A stretch of 61,165 nt of DNA from an uncultured Ruminococcus sp. (GTDB lineage Bacteria > Bacillota > Clostridia > Oscillospirales > Acutalibacteraceae). The notes under the pieces are model-generated. The model worked only from the letters and a program-made list of their open reading frames with translations. It was not told where the DNA came from and did no database searches. Numbering within the stretch: position 1 is the stretch's first letter; each line of letters opens with the position of its first letter. The position numbers and the translations under genes are program-made. The DNA is taken from assembly GCA_902765855.1 (NCBI GenBank), contig CACXBF010000009.1, positions 1 through 61,165 of the forward strand, read 5' to 3'. Shown piece by piece: positions 1 to 6,860 of this stretch.

Positions 1-41
1 TACCGGACTCTGAAGATGATACCGACATTCCTTTCGATTAA
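1..41 (+). CDS. 3' end of an upstream gene, possibly single-strand DNA-binding protein
   Basis: Reading from base 3, an open frame gives the tail PDSEDDTDIPFD and stops at 39-41, just before the ribosome binding site of the next gene. An acidic tail with DIPF close to the C-terminus is the hallmark of bacterial SSB proteins, whose tip recruits replication and repair partners; canonical SSB ends in F, so the extra D is unusual. SSB genes are common on integrative elements. Only 12 codons are visible, so the call is tentative. Confidence 0.35.
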   Translation, partial: PDSEDDTDIPFD

Positions 42-57
42 CGGAAAGGAGTTGTTT

Positions 58-477
58 ATGCCAAAGGTAGAACGTGAAGTGAAAAAGGCAGAAGCCATCC
101 GCTGGATGAACATCCTTGGCGTCAACAAAGATGTCGTCAAGCTATTCGAGGATCACGACATCGTTATGGCGTGTTCTGGAACTACCGGAACATATCTGCC
201 GCTTGCCGATCCCATGCTTGAAGCCCAGATCCGTGATTTTGAACAGCAGTGGGATGACCTTGTTTATATGGTTATCCGCACTCCATCTCCTTATGGATGG
301 TTGGATTCATTGTTGTTCATAGATAACTATCAGGACGAATGGGAATTCGCAAGCCAAGAACTGAAGGACGGCTATGTGCTGTCCTGGACGATTAATCAGG
401 ATCATCCAATCTGCTCGGATATGGGCAGCATTATCGTCGAACGTACACAGAGTGGCGGATTAATTCGCCGGGGTTAA
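58..477 (+). CDS. mobile-element small protein of unknown function
   Basis: A 139-residue soluble protein with no signal peptide or membrane segment. The ATG at 58 is preferred to the in-frame ATG at 16 because GGAAAGGAG lies 8 nt before it. It begins with a basic helix (MPKVEREVKKAEAIRWM) and has an aromatic/acidic middle and a short C-terminal tail. From memory it resembles a small protein often met on Firmicutes conjugative elements next to gamma-glutamylcyclotransferase-like and DUF4314 genes; no function is established. It heads a plus-strand array in which most genes abut or overlap, so it is probably co-transcribed with the following genes. Confidence 0.75.
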   Translation: MPKVEREVKKAEAIRWMNILGVNKDVVKLFEDHDIVMACSGTTGTYLPLADPMLEAQIRDFEQQWDDLVYMVIRTPSPYGWLDSLLFIDNYQDEWEFASQELKDGYVLSWTINQDHPICSDMGSIIVERTQSGGLIRRG

Positions 478-491
478 TAAGGAGGAAAGTC

Positions 492-956
492 ATGCAGAAG
501 AACAAAACATTGTATGTCGCCTATGGTTCCAATATGAATGTCGAGCAGATGCAGCATCGTTGTCCTACCGCCAAAGTAGTCACCAGTATGTTTCTGGAGG
601 GCTATCGGCTTCGCTTTATGGGAGGCCATTACAGCGCGGTCGCCACGATCGAGCCTTCAGATGATGATCTGGTTCCGATTACTGTCTGGGAGATTTATCC
701 CGAAGATGAACGGAATCTGGATATCTACGAAGGATACCCGCATCTATATCGCAAGGAAACCTTGAAACTGAAACTCGGCAAAAAGACATTCTCTGCGATG
801 GTCTACATCATCAACGGAGAAAAGATGCTCTACGGCCAGCCGTCGAAAGCATATTTCGAAACTATCCGTGAGGGCTATATCTCTGCCGGGTTCGACCCGA
901 AACTGCTTCATCAAGCAGTTGCCGAAAACTGTACGGAGGTGAGGCTTTATGGTTGA
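492..956 (+). CDS. gamma-glutamylcyclotransferase-like (AIG2/GGCT family) protein
   Basis: A 154-residue protein with the family's glycine-rich substrate loop YGSNM near the N-terminus (about residues 11-15) and a conserved acidic/aromatic core. GGCT-fold enzymes release 5-oxoproline from gamma-glutamyl compounds, and the fold is also used in toxin and antibiotic chemistry, so the substrate cannot be named. AAGGAGG lies just before the ATG. The stop overlaps the next start by 8 nt, which implies translational coupling. GGCT-like genes are frequent cargo on Firmicutes integrative elements, consistent with the recombinase downstream. Confidence 0.8.
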   Translation: MQKNKTLYVAYGSNMNVEQMQHRCPTAKVVTSMFLEGYRLRFMGGHYSAVATIEPSDDDLVPITVWEIYPEDERNLDIYEGYPHLYRKETLKLKLGKKTFSAMVYIINGEKMLYGQPSKAYFETIREGYISAGFDPKLLHQAVAENCTEVRLYG

Positions 957-1206
957 TGAACATGAGTTAGAGCTTTCTGATGATAAGCTCGCGTACCTTT
1001 GCCGTTGCATGGCGGAGGATACGGCTCCAATCATAAACAAACTGAGATCTCCGTATTTTCAACAGTTTATCTGCCAACTCATTGAGTTCTGGTGTGATCA
1101 CTACGGCGAAGATGTGGACTTCTGTATTCGGAACATCCATGGTCTCGCCACGATACGTCGTTTTATGAACAACAGAAATGGCAATCCGCCATTCATGCCC
1201 ATGTGA
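949..1206 (+). CDS. small hypothetical element-borne protein
   Basis: An 85-residue acidic N-terminus/helical protein that I do not recognise. It starts inside the end of the preceding gene (8-nt overlap, GGAGGTGAGG upstream), so it is translated by coupling. No signal peptide, membrane segment or metal-binding cluster is seen. Two cysteines (CRCM) and a later C-x2-L-x6-C pattern exist but do not form a recognisable zinc motif. Its membership in the tight gene array supports it as a real gene. Confidence 0.65.
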   Translation: MVDEHELELSDDKLAYLCRCMAEDTAPIINKLRSPYFQQFICQLIEFWCDHYGEDVDFCIRNIHGLATIRRFMNNRNGNPPFMPM

Positions 1207-1238
1207 GTAATCTCACGGAAAGGAAAAGGTGAAAAACT

Positions 1239-1445
1239 ATGATGACTAAGAAAATCAAGGAACAGATTATGGCCATTCGGGACTCCGGCGAAACCAATAT
1301 GCTGGACACCCGCACCGTACAATGGATTGCTAATCGCGAAAACTACTTCGAACTCGTTATTTACCTTGAGGAGAACAGCCGGGAATATTGGAATTTCATT
1401 ATGACCGGGGAAGCTCCGATGGCTGACGAAGATGAGGAGGACTAA
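1239..1445 (+). CDS. small hypothetical element-borne protein
   Basis: A 68-residue protein, basic at the N-terminus (MMTKKIKEQIMAIRDSGETN) and strongly acidic at the C-terminus (MADEDEED). AAAGGAAAAGGTG precedes a double ATG at 1239 and 1242, so either may be used. Its stop codon shares one base with the ATG of the next gene (TAATG). The middle resembles short DUF5049-like phage/ICE proteins (a peptide with RDSGETNMLD), which is a recollection and not a verified match. Function unknown. Confidence 0.7.
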   Translation: MMTKKIKEQIMAIRDSGETNMLDTRTVQWIANRENYFELVIYLEENSREYWNFIMTGEAPMADEDEED

Positions 1446-1711
1446 TGCCTATGGATGAACTGTTTATGATCATGTGTCCGAGTATGGAATCTGCTTGCAA
1501 CGCGTTACAGGAAGTGCTCCCGATAACCAATAGCATGGACTATCCGGCCTTCGGAGCGTTCTACTGCATGTTACTCGAAGAATGGTGTTTGAACCACCAC
1601 GAGCATATTACCGAGGTCATCGATCAGATATCCTCGCTCATTCACGAAGTGAACTCCGAGCTTGGAAGCTATCAGGGCGGAACTCTATTTGTTGGAAGCG
1701 AGGTGATCTAA
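1445..1711 (+). CDS. small hypothetical element-borne protein
   Basis: An 88-residue protein, probably soluble and helical, with several cysteines (positions about 10, 17, 41 and 49). It starts at the TAATG junction with the preceding gene and has GAGGAGG in the preceding coding sequence, so it is translationally coupled. Its C-terminal region carries the ribosome binding site of the ACG-start frame that follows immediately. Not recognised. It overlaps a 60-codon frame at 1582-1764 that looks like a shadow. Confidence 0.65.
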   Translation: MPMDELFMIMCPSMESACNALQEVLPITNSMDYPAFGAFYCMLLEEWCLNHHEHITEVIDQISSLIHEVNSELGSYQGGTLFVGSEVI

Positions 1712-1882
1712 ACGTCAAAGATAATTCAGATACATCAGTATCTCGAAGATCGTCGGAATCGTAAAGATTCCGGCGATCGGCCTAAAACTGGCTTCATCAG
1801 GGATATTGTCAGATTATTCAAAGAAGCTATTGCTTTATCTCTCGAAGAGAGTGATGAATACGATGATCTTTATGACGAATAA
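1712..1882 (+). CDS. probable small gene using an ACG start (or losing its start codon)
   Basis: The frame from 1712 encodes 56 residues beginning (T/M)SKIIQIHQYLEDRRNR and ending EESDEYDDLYDE, a natural-looking small protein with a basic helix and an acidic tail. It follows the preceding stop codon without a gap. GAGGTGA lies about 5 nt before an ACG codon where ATG would be expected, and no ATG, GTG or TTG is in frame nearby. It also fills the only gap in an otherwise gapless array. It may use the rare ACG start or be a recently silenced gene with an ATG-to-ACG change. Confidence 0.5.
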   Translation, partial: TSKIIQIHQYLEDRRNRKDSGDRPKTGFIRDIVRLFKEAIALSLEESDEYDDLYDE

Positions 1883-1897
1883 CGGAAAGGAGGAAAT

Positions 1898-2155
1898 ATG
1901 TGGTCTGAAGGAACAATTGGCGTTCCGGCCAGCGTTGCCGGTAAACCTACTGCCGTACACTACTGGGTCAAACATTATAAAAACCCAAGCAAATACGGAA
2001 TCAACAACGGTCGCATCTCGAAAGTGATGCTCAAGATCGATGGAGAAATCGTATGTAACTATGATCGCGGTTGGGATGTACGTCCTACATGTAAAGCCGC
2101 CGAAGTCGCGCTGGAGATATTACTTTATGAATATGATGGGAGGAATGAGGAATGA
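1898..2155 (+). CDS. small hypothetical element-borne protein
   Basis: An 85-residue protein starting after a strong AAAGGAGG ribosome site. The N-terminal part (EGTIGVPASVAGKPTAVHYW) and middle (YGINNGRISKVMLKIDG) look like a small beta-rich fold of the kind found on Firmicutes conjugative elements beside the next gene. Its end overlaps the next start by four bases (ATGA), implying coupled translation. The overlapping frame at 1806-2027 is discarded because it spans the junction of two genes. Function unknown. Confidence 0.75.
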   Translation: MWSEGTIGVPASVAGKPTAVHYWVKHYKNPSKYGINNGRISKVMLKIDGEIVCNYDRGWDVRPTCKAAEVALEILLYEYDGRNEE

Positions 2156-2871
2156 AGAGTTTTGTTGACGAAGGCCCGACTATCCGAATCTACTACGATC
2201 TGGAAGGGCAACGCCGTAAAGACTTAGTCAAAGCACTTGGTGAAATCCTCTTATGGGAGCCGAAATATCTCGGAGCACCCACATTCAGCTATGAAGTGGG
2301 CAATTATATTGTTACCAAAAACGGTGCGATTATTTGCCCGGAAAGCTGCACGAGAGAAATCGCCGAACAGATTATCCTTAAACTCAAGGAACGTGGCTTT
2401 GAACATACGGGTTCGAACCTGATGCTGTTCGTGGTATCGTTGCCGAAATCGATGTTTGATGAAGATTCTCTCGTCAGGCTTTGTAGCCTTGTCAAATCTA
2501 AAGAAACGCTTTTAAAAGCCGCTCTTGGAGCTCGTCAACTTCAGATTGAAGAATATGAGGATAAAATCTATTTCCCCTGGTTCACAATCAGCGGAGTAGA
2601 TGGAGAAGCCGATGCTTATACGAAGCTTATTTCGGCACTTGCTAAAACAGCCTGTGAACAGAAACGTGTCTCGCCCGTCGAACGACCGCAAGAGAACCTA
2701 AAATATGCAATGCGCCTATTTCTGGTCCGACTCGGATTCGTCGGGGACGAGTACAAACAGGCGAGAAAAATACTGCTCCGGGACTTATCCGGGAACTGCA
2801 GCTGGAAGGCCGGACACGCGCCAGACCGGCGCGACGTGGCCGATAATTCCGAAAGGAGGAATGAGCCCTAA
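2152..2871 (+). CDS. conserved mobile-element protein often labelled 'virulence protein'
   Basis: A 239-residue protein. The block KYLGAPTFSYEVGNY followed by a region ending ILKLKERGFE, and the later ones KAALGARQLQIE, FPWF, and KYAMRLFLVRLGFVGDEYK, match from memory a protein widely found on gut Firmicutes integrative elements and annotated without evidence as 'virulence-associated'. It looks cytosolic and two-domained, with no signal or membrane segment. The last 25 residues are charged and contain the ribosome site for the next gene; the stop overlaps the next ATG (TAATG). Biochemical role unknown. Confidence 0.75.
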   Translation: MKSFVDEGPTIRIYYDLEGQRRKDLVKALGEILLWEPKYLGAPTFSYEVGNYIVTKNGAIICPESCTREIAEQIILKLKERGFEHTGSNLMLFVVSLPKSMFDEDSLVRLCSLVKSKETLLKAALGARQLQIEEYEDKIYFPWFTISGVDGEADAYTKLISALAKTACEQKRVSPVERPQENLKYAMRLFLVRLGFVGDEYKQARKILLRDLSGNCSWKAGHAPDRRDVADNSERRNEP

Positions 2872-3107
2872 TGTTTTATGGCAGAGTTTATACCCAGGAT
2901 TTCATCCGTCAGCTGCGCGAACGATATCCTGAAGGAACTCGCGTGGAGCTGATTTCGATGGAAGACCCTTACAACACAAAACTAAAACCAGGTGACCAAG
3001 GCACAGTCACTTTTATCGATGCACAAGGAACAATCTTTGTCGATTGGGATTGCGGATCGTCGCTTGGACTCATTTATGGGGATGATATATTCAGGATCGT
3101 AGAATGA
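2871..3107 (+). CDS. DUF4314-like small protein
   Basis: A 78-residue protein with the pattern RYPEGTRVELISMEDPY...LKPGDQGTV...DAQGTIFVDWDCGSSLGLIYGDD typical of DUF4314, a compact SH3-like beta-barrel family found almost exclusively on Firmicutes plasmids, phages and integrative elements. No function is established. It is the last gene of the cargo array and is followed 8 nt later by an intrinsic terminator. AAAGGAGG in the preceding gene's end serves as its ribosome site. Confidence 0.8.
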   Translation: MFYGRVYTQDFIRQLRERYPEGTRVELISMEDPYNTKLKPGDQGTVTFIDAQGTIFVDWDCGSSLGLIYGDDIFRIVE

Positions 3108-3115
3108 TCCTCACC

Positions 3116-3145
3116 AAAGCCAGCCCCGGTTGGGACTGGCTTTTT
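3116..3145 (+). terminator. intrinsic terminator of the element cargo array
   Basis: The arms AAAGCCAG/CTGGCTTT, extended by CCC/GGG, form a GC-rich hairpin ending in five T. It sits 8 nt after the DUF4314-like stop and isolates the array from the recombinase gene. Confidence 0.85.
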
Positions 3146-3265
3146 CAAGATAAACCCAACAATTATAAGAAGAAAATTAACTATTAATTCTCCGCAGAAA
3201 GACTGGCTTTCTCTTGCAAAGAGAGCTATCATGCGATGACTACCTATGGAAGGAGGTAATGCTAT

Positions 3266-5230
3266 ATGAGCAATACAACTATGCTCGATACGGCTCAAAT
3301 GCTTATGGGTACAATGACTCCCAAATATGCCGTATCTTATCTCCGCGTATCTACTCGCGGACAAGCTGAACGTGGCGGCGGACATGACGAAGGCTTTTCG
3401 ATTCCTGCACAACGTGAAGCTAATAAAAAGAAAGCCGCAACATTAGGAGCAATAGTCGGCAAGGAATTTGTAGACCGTGGTGCTTCAGCTAAATCTGCCG
3501 ATCGTCCACAACTTCAAGCAATGCTCGAATATGTCAAGGAAAATGCCGACCGAATAGATTACGTTATCGTACATAAGGTCGATCGTCTCGCGCGTAATCG
3601 CGACGATGACAGCGACATTATGCGCGTATTGCGTGAGTGCGGCGTCCAGCTCGTATCTGCATCCGAAAGCATCGATGACACTCCAGCTGGAATGCTACTA
3701 CATGGCATTATGAGTTCCATCGCTGAGTTCTACTCACAAAACCTAGCGACTGAAGTTAAGAAAGGCATGGGCGAGAAAATAAAGAGTGGCGGTACGGTAG
3801 GACGCGCGCCTATTGGATACCAGAACGTTCGATACGTCGATGAGAAAGGTCGCGAAGAGCGAACGGTGATCACCGATCCAGAACGGGCTCCACTGATAAA
3901 ACTAGCCTTTGAAGAATATGCGACCGGGAACTGGACGGTTGCGGATCTTGCCGATCATTTAGCAGCCTGCGGACTTAATACGCGCTCGACGCCAAAGATT
4001 CCATCCCAGCCAATCACGCTTAAGACCCTACATAAAGTTTTAGTAAACCCTTATTACAAAGGAGTCATTAAGTACAAAGGCGTTGAATACGACGGCTCTC
4101 ACGAAAAACTCGTTGAGCCAGAAACATGGGATTTAGTGCAATCTATACTCGCATCCAGACTGAACGGCGAAAGAAGCTTAAGACATCCGCATTTCTTAAA
4201 AGGCAGTTTATACTGCGCCTATTGTGGCGAACGCATGATTGTGAGCAACGAAAAGAAAAAAGACGGTACTGTTTACCCATACTTCGTATGTGGCGGACGC
4301 CACAGTAAGCGGAAGAAGAATTGCAAGACTCGCGCCGTACTGATAGATGTCGTAGAAAAGAAAATCGAGAAAATATATGATAATTATCAGCTACCATCAG
4401 AAATTCGCATCCAAATCGAGGCTCAGGTTTTAACAATTATATCCCAAGAAAAAGCAAAATACGACAAAGAGATCAATGGGCTAAATGGCGAAAAAGCAAA
4501 ACTTGAAAACAAAAGAAAGAAGCTTTTGGAAGCTCACTACAATGATGCAATTCCGCTCGATCTTCTAAAAGAAGAACAAAAGAAAATCGCAAAAGAATTA
4601 GCTGCAGTCGAGCATGAAATAAAGATGCACAACACCACATTTGATAGTATTGTCGACAACTTAAAACTTGCATTGGATATCGTAGAGAACTGCGGCGAGG
4701 CTTACCGGAACGCAAATGATTCGACGAAAAAACTTATGAATCAAGCTATTTTCAATAAATTTTACATAGTGAATGACGTCGATCATGAATTCGACGTAGA
4801 ATTCTCTTTTAAGCCGCCATTCGACAAAATGCTGGAACCAATAAAAGAAGATATTTCTAAGATCAACAGTGCCATTAGAAACCATTCATCAAAACTCGAA
4901 AAATTCATAGACATAGCAAAAGGCCACATCCAAGATTTTCTTGAATGTGGCCTTTCTGACGTGGACAATCCATCAAATATGACAACTCACTCGAACAACG
5001 GATATTTTTTTAGACATAATAGTTCGAGTAAGGAACTTTTGGTGGAGATGACGGGAATCGAACCCGTGTCCGAAAAATGCTTACAACGGCTTTCTTCGAG
5101 CGTAGTCATTGTTTTAAAATTCCCTCAGCTAATCGCCCAAAGACAGGCTATCAACTTCGGTATCCTTAAATTCATGACAAGGTACAAGGCACTCCCCTGT
5201 TCACGTTCACCACTAATCGACGCCTGTTAA
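3266..5230 (+). CDS. large serine recombinase (site-specific integrase), C-terminus running into tmRNA gene
   Basis: A 654-codon frame. The N-terminal resolvase domain has the catalytic serine in SYLRVSTRGQ (Ser29); the central Recombinase domain begins near GRAPIGYQN (about residue 175); and the zinc-ribbon has C-x2-C (YCAYCGERM) with later cysteines around residues 345-355, followed by a lysine/glutamate-rich coiled coil. This is the TnpX/TndX-type large serine recombinase, which integrates and excises elements via a covalent Ser-DNA link. GGAAGGAGG precedes the ATG. The genuine domain architecture ends near codon 560; the frame then crosses the element end and is read antisense through the tmRNA 3' end until a stop at 5228-5230. 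The native C-terminus in the excised form is therefore probably different. Confidence 0.9.
   Translation: MSNTTMLDTAQMLMGTMTPKYAVSYLRVSTRGQAERGGGHDEGFSIPAQREANKKKAATLGAIVGKEFVDRGASAKSADRPQLQAMLEYVKENADRIDYVIVHKVDRLARNRDDDSDIMRVLRECGVQLVSASESIDDTPAGMLLHGIMSSIAEFYSQNLATEVKKGMGEKIKSGGTVGRAPIGYQNVRYVDEKGREERTVITDPERAPLIKLAFEEYATGNWTVADLADHLAACGLNTRSTPKIPSQPITLKTLHKVLVNPYYKGVIKYKGVEYDGSHEKLVEPETWDLVQSILASRLNGERSLRHPHFLKGSLYCAYCGERMIVSNEKKKDGTVYPYFVCGGRHSKRKKNCKTRAVLIDVVEKKIEKIYDNYQLPSEIRIQIEAQVLTIISQEKAKYDKEINGLNGEKAKLENKRKKLLEAHYNDAIPLDLLKEEQKKIAKELAAVEHEIKMHNTTFDSIVDNLKLALDIVENCGEAYRNANDSTKKLMNQAIFNKFYIVNDVDHEFDVEFSFKPPFDKMLEPIKEDISKINSAIRNHSSKLEKFIDIAKGHIQDFLECGLSDVDNPSNMTTHSNNGYFFRHNSSSKELLVEMTGIEPVSEKCLQRLSSSVVIVLKFPQLIAQRQAINFGILKFMTRYKALPCSRSPLIDAC
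4919..4955. terminator. strong hairpin inside recombinase 3' region, possible ssrA terminator
   Basis: AAAGGCCACAT and ATGTGGCCTTT pair over 11 bp, with an inner CAAG/CTTG stem and an ATTTT loop. On the minus strand it lies about 85 nt beyond the tmRNA 3' end and is followed by a short T run (CCTTTTG), so it could end tmRNA transcription. It is also coding sequence of the recombinase. If it serves the tmRNA, the host terminator has been replaced by element sequence. Confidence 0.5.
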
Positions 5231-5391
5231 AGACCGTGGTACTTCTATAACAGACGGTCGTGCTTAATTAAGCAGCGACAGCAACAGTTTTATTGTTGTC
5301 AATTATTGTTTAAGTTGCGGATTTTATAGCGGTTCCGCACCGCTGCTCGCTTACCGGAGCTTACATTCCCCGTCGAAACCTTTACATCCCC
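5040..5391 (-). ncRNA. ssrA: transfer-messenger RNA (tmRNA)
   Basis: A 352-nt gene. The 5' end GGGGATG pairs perfectly (one G-U) with the 3' CATCTCC before the encoded ACCA, forming the alanine-type acceptor stem, and the T-arm reads GGGTTCGATTCCC. The tag frame is 5300-5268: resume codon GAC, then encoded tag DNNKTVAVAA and TAA, so the full tag is expected to be (A)DNNKTVAVAA. tmRNA rescues ribosomes stalled on broken mRNA with its partner SmpB, encoded 16 nt upstream. No promoter can be seen immediately upstream; transcription with smpB and processing is likely. The 3' end marks the border of the integrated element. Confidence 0.95.
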
Positions 5392-5406
5392 ATATATAAA
5401 GAGGAA

Positions 5407-5874
5407 TCAGCCTCTTGAACGCTCCTTAATGGCTCTTTGCATATCACGCTTTGCATCTCTGGCTGCCATATCTTCACGCTTATCGTAAAGCTTTTTACCC
5501 TTGCAAAGACCCAACTGAACCTTAACCTTAGAACCTTTAAAATATAATGAAAGTGGAATCAGCGAATATCCATCTTGCTTAACCGTCCCAAAAAGACGCA
5601 TAATCTCACGCTTGTGCATAAGCAATCTACGAACTCTCATAGGGTCACGATTAAAGATGTTTCCCTGCTCATATGGACTTATGTGCATACCTTTGATATA
5701 CAGTTCTCCATCGTCAATGCTACACCATGAATCTTTTAAATTTACTCTGCCATTACGAATAGATTTAACTTCTGTACCACAAAGCTCTATGCCGGTCTCC
5801 ATACTTTCTATCACAAAATAATCATGGAAGGCTTTTTTATTTTGTGCTATTGTTTTTGTGTTTTTCTTAGGCAC
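5407..5874 (-). CDS. smpB: SsrA-binding protein SmpB
   Basis: A 155-residue protein with the SmpB OB-fold signatures [34 protein letters not shown] and the basic C-terminal tail ([14 protein letters not shown]) that enters the ribosomal decoding site during trans-translation. Length matches the family. The start is GTG at 5874 with a G-rich ribosome site about 10 nt upstream. It sits directly upstream of ssrA on the same strand, so the two partners of trans-translation are neighbours. A hairpin (AAGAGG/CCTCTT, 5399-5416) overlaps the stop codon. Confidence 0.95.
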   Translation of the reverse strand: MPKKNTKTIAQNKKAFHDYFVIESMETGIELCGTEVKSIRNGRVNLKDSWCSIDDGELYIKGMHISPYEQGNIFNRDPMRVRRLLMHKREIMRLFGTVKQDGYSLIPLSLYFKGSKVKVQLGLCKGKKLYDKREDMAARDAKRDMQRAIKERSRG

Positions 5875-5903
5875 GAAAAAGCCCCCCTCTGTTTATTTTG
5901 AAA

Positions 5904-6506
5904 TTAAATTTCCTTGCGTCCTTCTAAGGACTTTGTAAGTGTAACCTCATCGGCATATTCTATATCTCCGCCGACAGGAACACCATACGCAAGGCGCGTG
6001 ACTTTTACATCAAATGGCTTTAAAAGCTTAGAAATATACATTGCAGTTGCTTCACCCTCAACAGTAGGGTTAGTTGCCATAATTACTTCTTTGATTTCGT
6101 CCGTCTTAAATCTTGCAAGAAGCTCCTTAATGCGAATCATATCAGCTGTAACACCATTCACAGGTGAAAGTGAACCATGAAGAACATGATATAAAGCATT
6201 ATATTCGTGCGTACGCTCAAGTGCCATAACATCACGAGGGTCTTCTACTACGCACACAAGCGACCTATCACGACAAGGGTCGCTGCATATGGAACAAACA
6301 TCTTTATCAGTAAGATTACAACAAATACTGCAATATTTTATCTTGGAGTGCGCCTCCATTATCGCATCAGAAAATTTCTGTGCTTCTGCTTCCGGCATAC
6401 GCAAAATATGATATGCAAGCCTGAGTGCTGTTTTATGCCCTATTCCGGGCAGACGCTCAAACTGCTCTATAAGTTTTGCCAGCGGAGCTACACTATATTC
6501 AGCCAT
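5904..6506 (-). CDS. recR: recombination protein RecR
   Basis: A 200-residue protein, full length for RecR. It has the N-terminal helix-hairpin-helix ([21 protein letters not shown]), a four-cysteine zinc finger ([19 protein letters not shown]) and a Toprim domain starting at [14 protein letters not shown]. RecR loads RecA at gaps and forks with RecO/RecF. It is the last gene of the classic dnaX-ybaB-recR operon, separated from ybaB by 2 nt. Confidence 0.95.
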   Translation of the reverse strand: MAEYSVAPLAKLIEQFERLPGIGHKTALRLAYHILRMPEAEAQKFSDAIMEAHSKIKYCSICCNLTDKDVCSICSDPCRDRSLVCVVEDPRDVMALERTHEYNALYHVLHGSLSPVNGVTADMIRIKELLARFKTDEIKEVIMATNPTVEGEATAMYISKLLKPFDVKVTRLAYGVPVGGDIEYADEVTLTKSLEGRKEI

Positions 6507-6508
6507 AA

Positions 6509-6859
6509 TTAAAATAATCCCGGAACATTAAGACCGTCAGAAATCTTATCCATAGTCTGTGACTTATCAGTCTGAGCCTTTCTGATAGCTTCGTTAACGG
6601 CTGCGATTACGAGGTCGCTAAGCATATCAATATCTTCCGGGTCAACAACATCTTTCTGAATCTCGAGCTTCTGAATTTCGAGTTTACCGGTAATTGTAGC
6701 AGTTACTGCTCCGCCGCCTGCTGTTGCGGAATATTCTTTCTGCTCAAGTTCTTGATTAGCAACGTCCATTTCAGCCTGCATCTTTTGTGCCTGACGAGCG
6801 AGCTGCTGAATATTAGCTGCTCCAGCGTTTCCGTATCCCTTTGGCATTCTTGCTTTCAT
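6509..6859 (-). CDS. YbaB/EbfC family nucleoid-associated protein
   Basis: A 116-residue protein with a long N-terminal helix ([20 protein letters not shown]) and the YbaB core [20 protein letters not shown] ending in [14 protein letters not shown]. YbaB dimers bind DNA as a tweezer-like nucleoid protein. Its place between dnaX and recR is almost universal. A glycine-rich N-terminal stretch ([12 protein letters not shown]) is typical of clostridial versions. Confidence 0.93.
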   Translation of the reverse strand: MKARMPKGYGNAGAANIQQLARQAQKMQAEMDVANQELEQKEYSATAGGGAVTATITGKLEIQKLEIQKDVVDPEDIDMLSDLVIAAVNEAIRKAQTDKSQTMDKISDGLNVPGLF

Positions 6860-6860
6860 A

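Noticed and set aside
1806-2027. 73-codon open frame overlapping the end of the ACG-start gene and the 85-residue gene
   Set aside because: It crosses a gene boundary and has no ribosome site; both overlapped frames look more natural.
5380-5416. TATATA immediately upstream of tmRNA as a -10 element
   Set aside because: It abuts the first tmRNA base, leaving no room for the usual 6-7 nt; processing from the smpB transcript is likelier.
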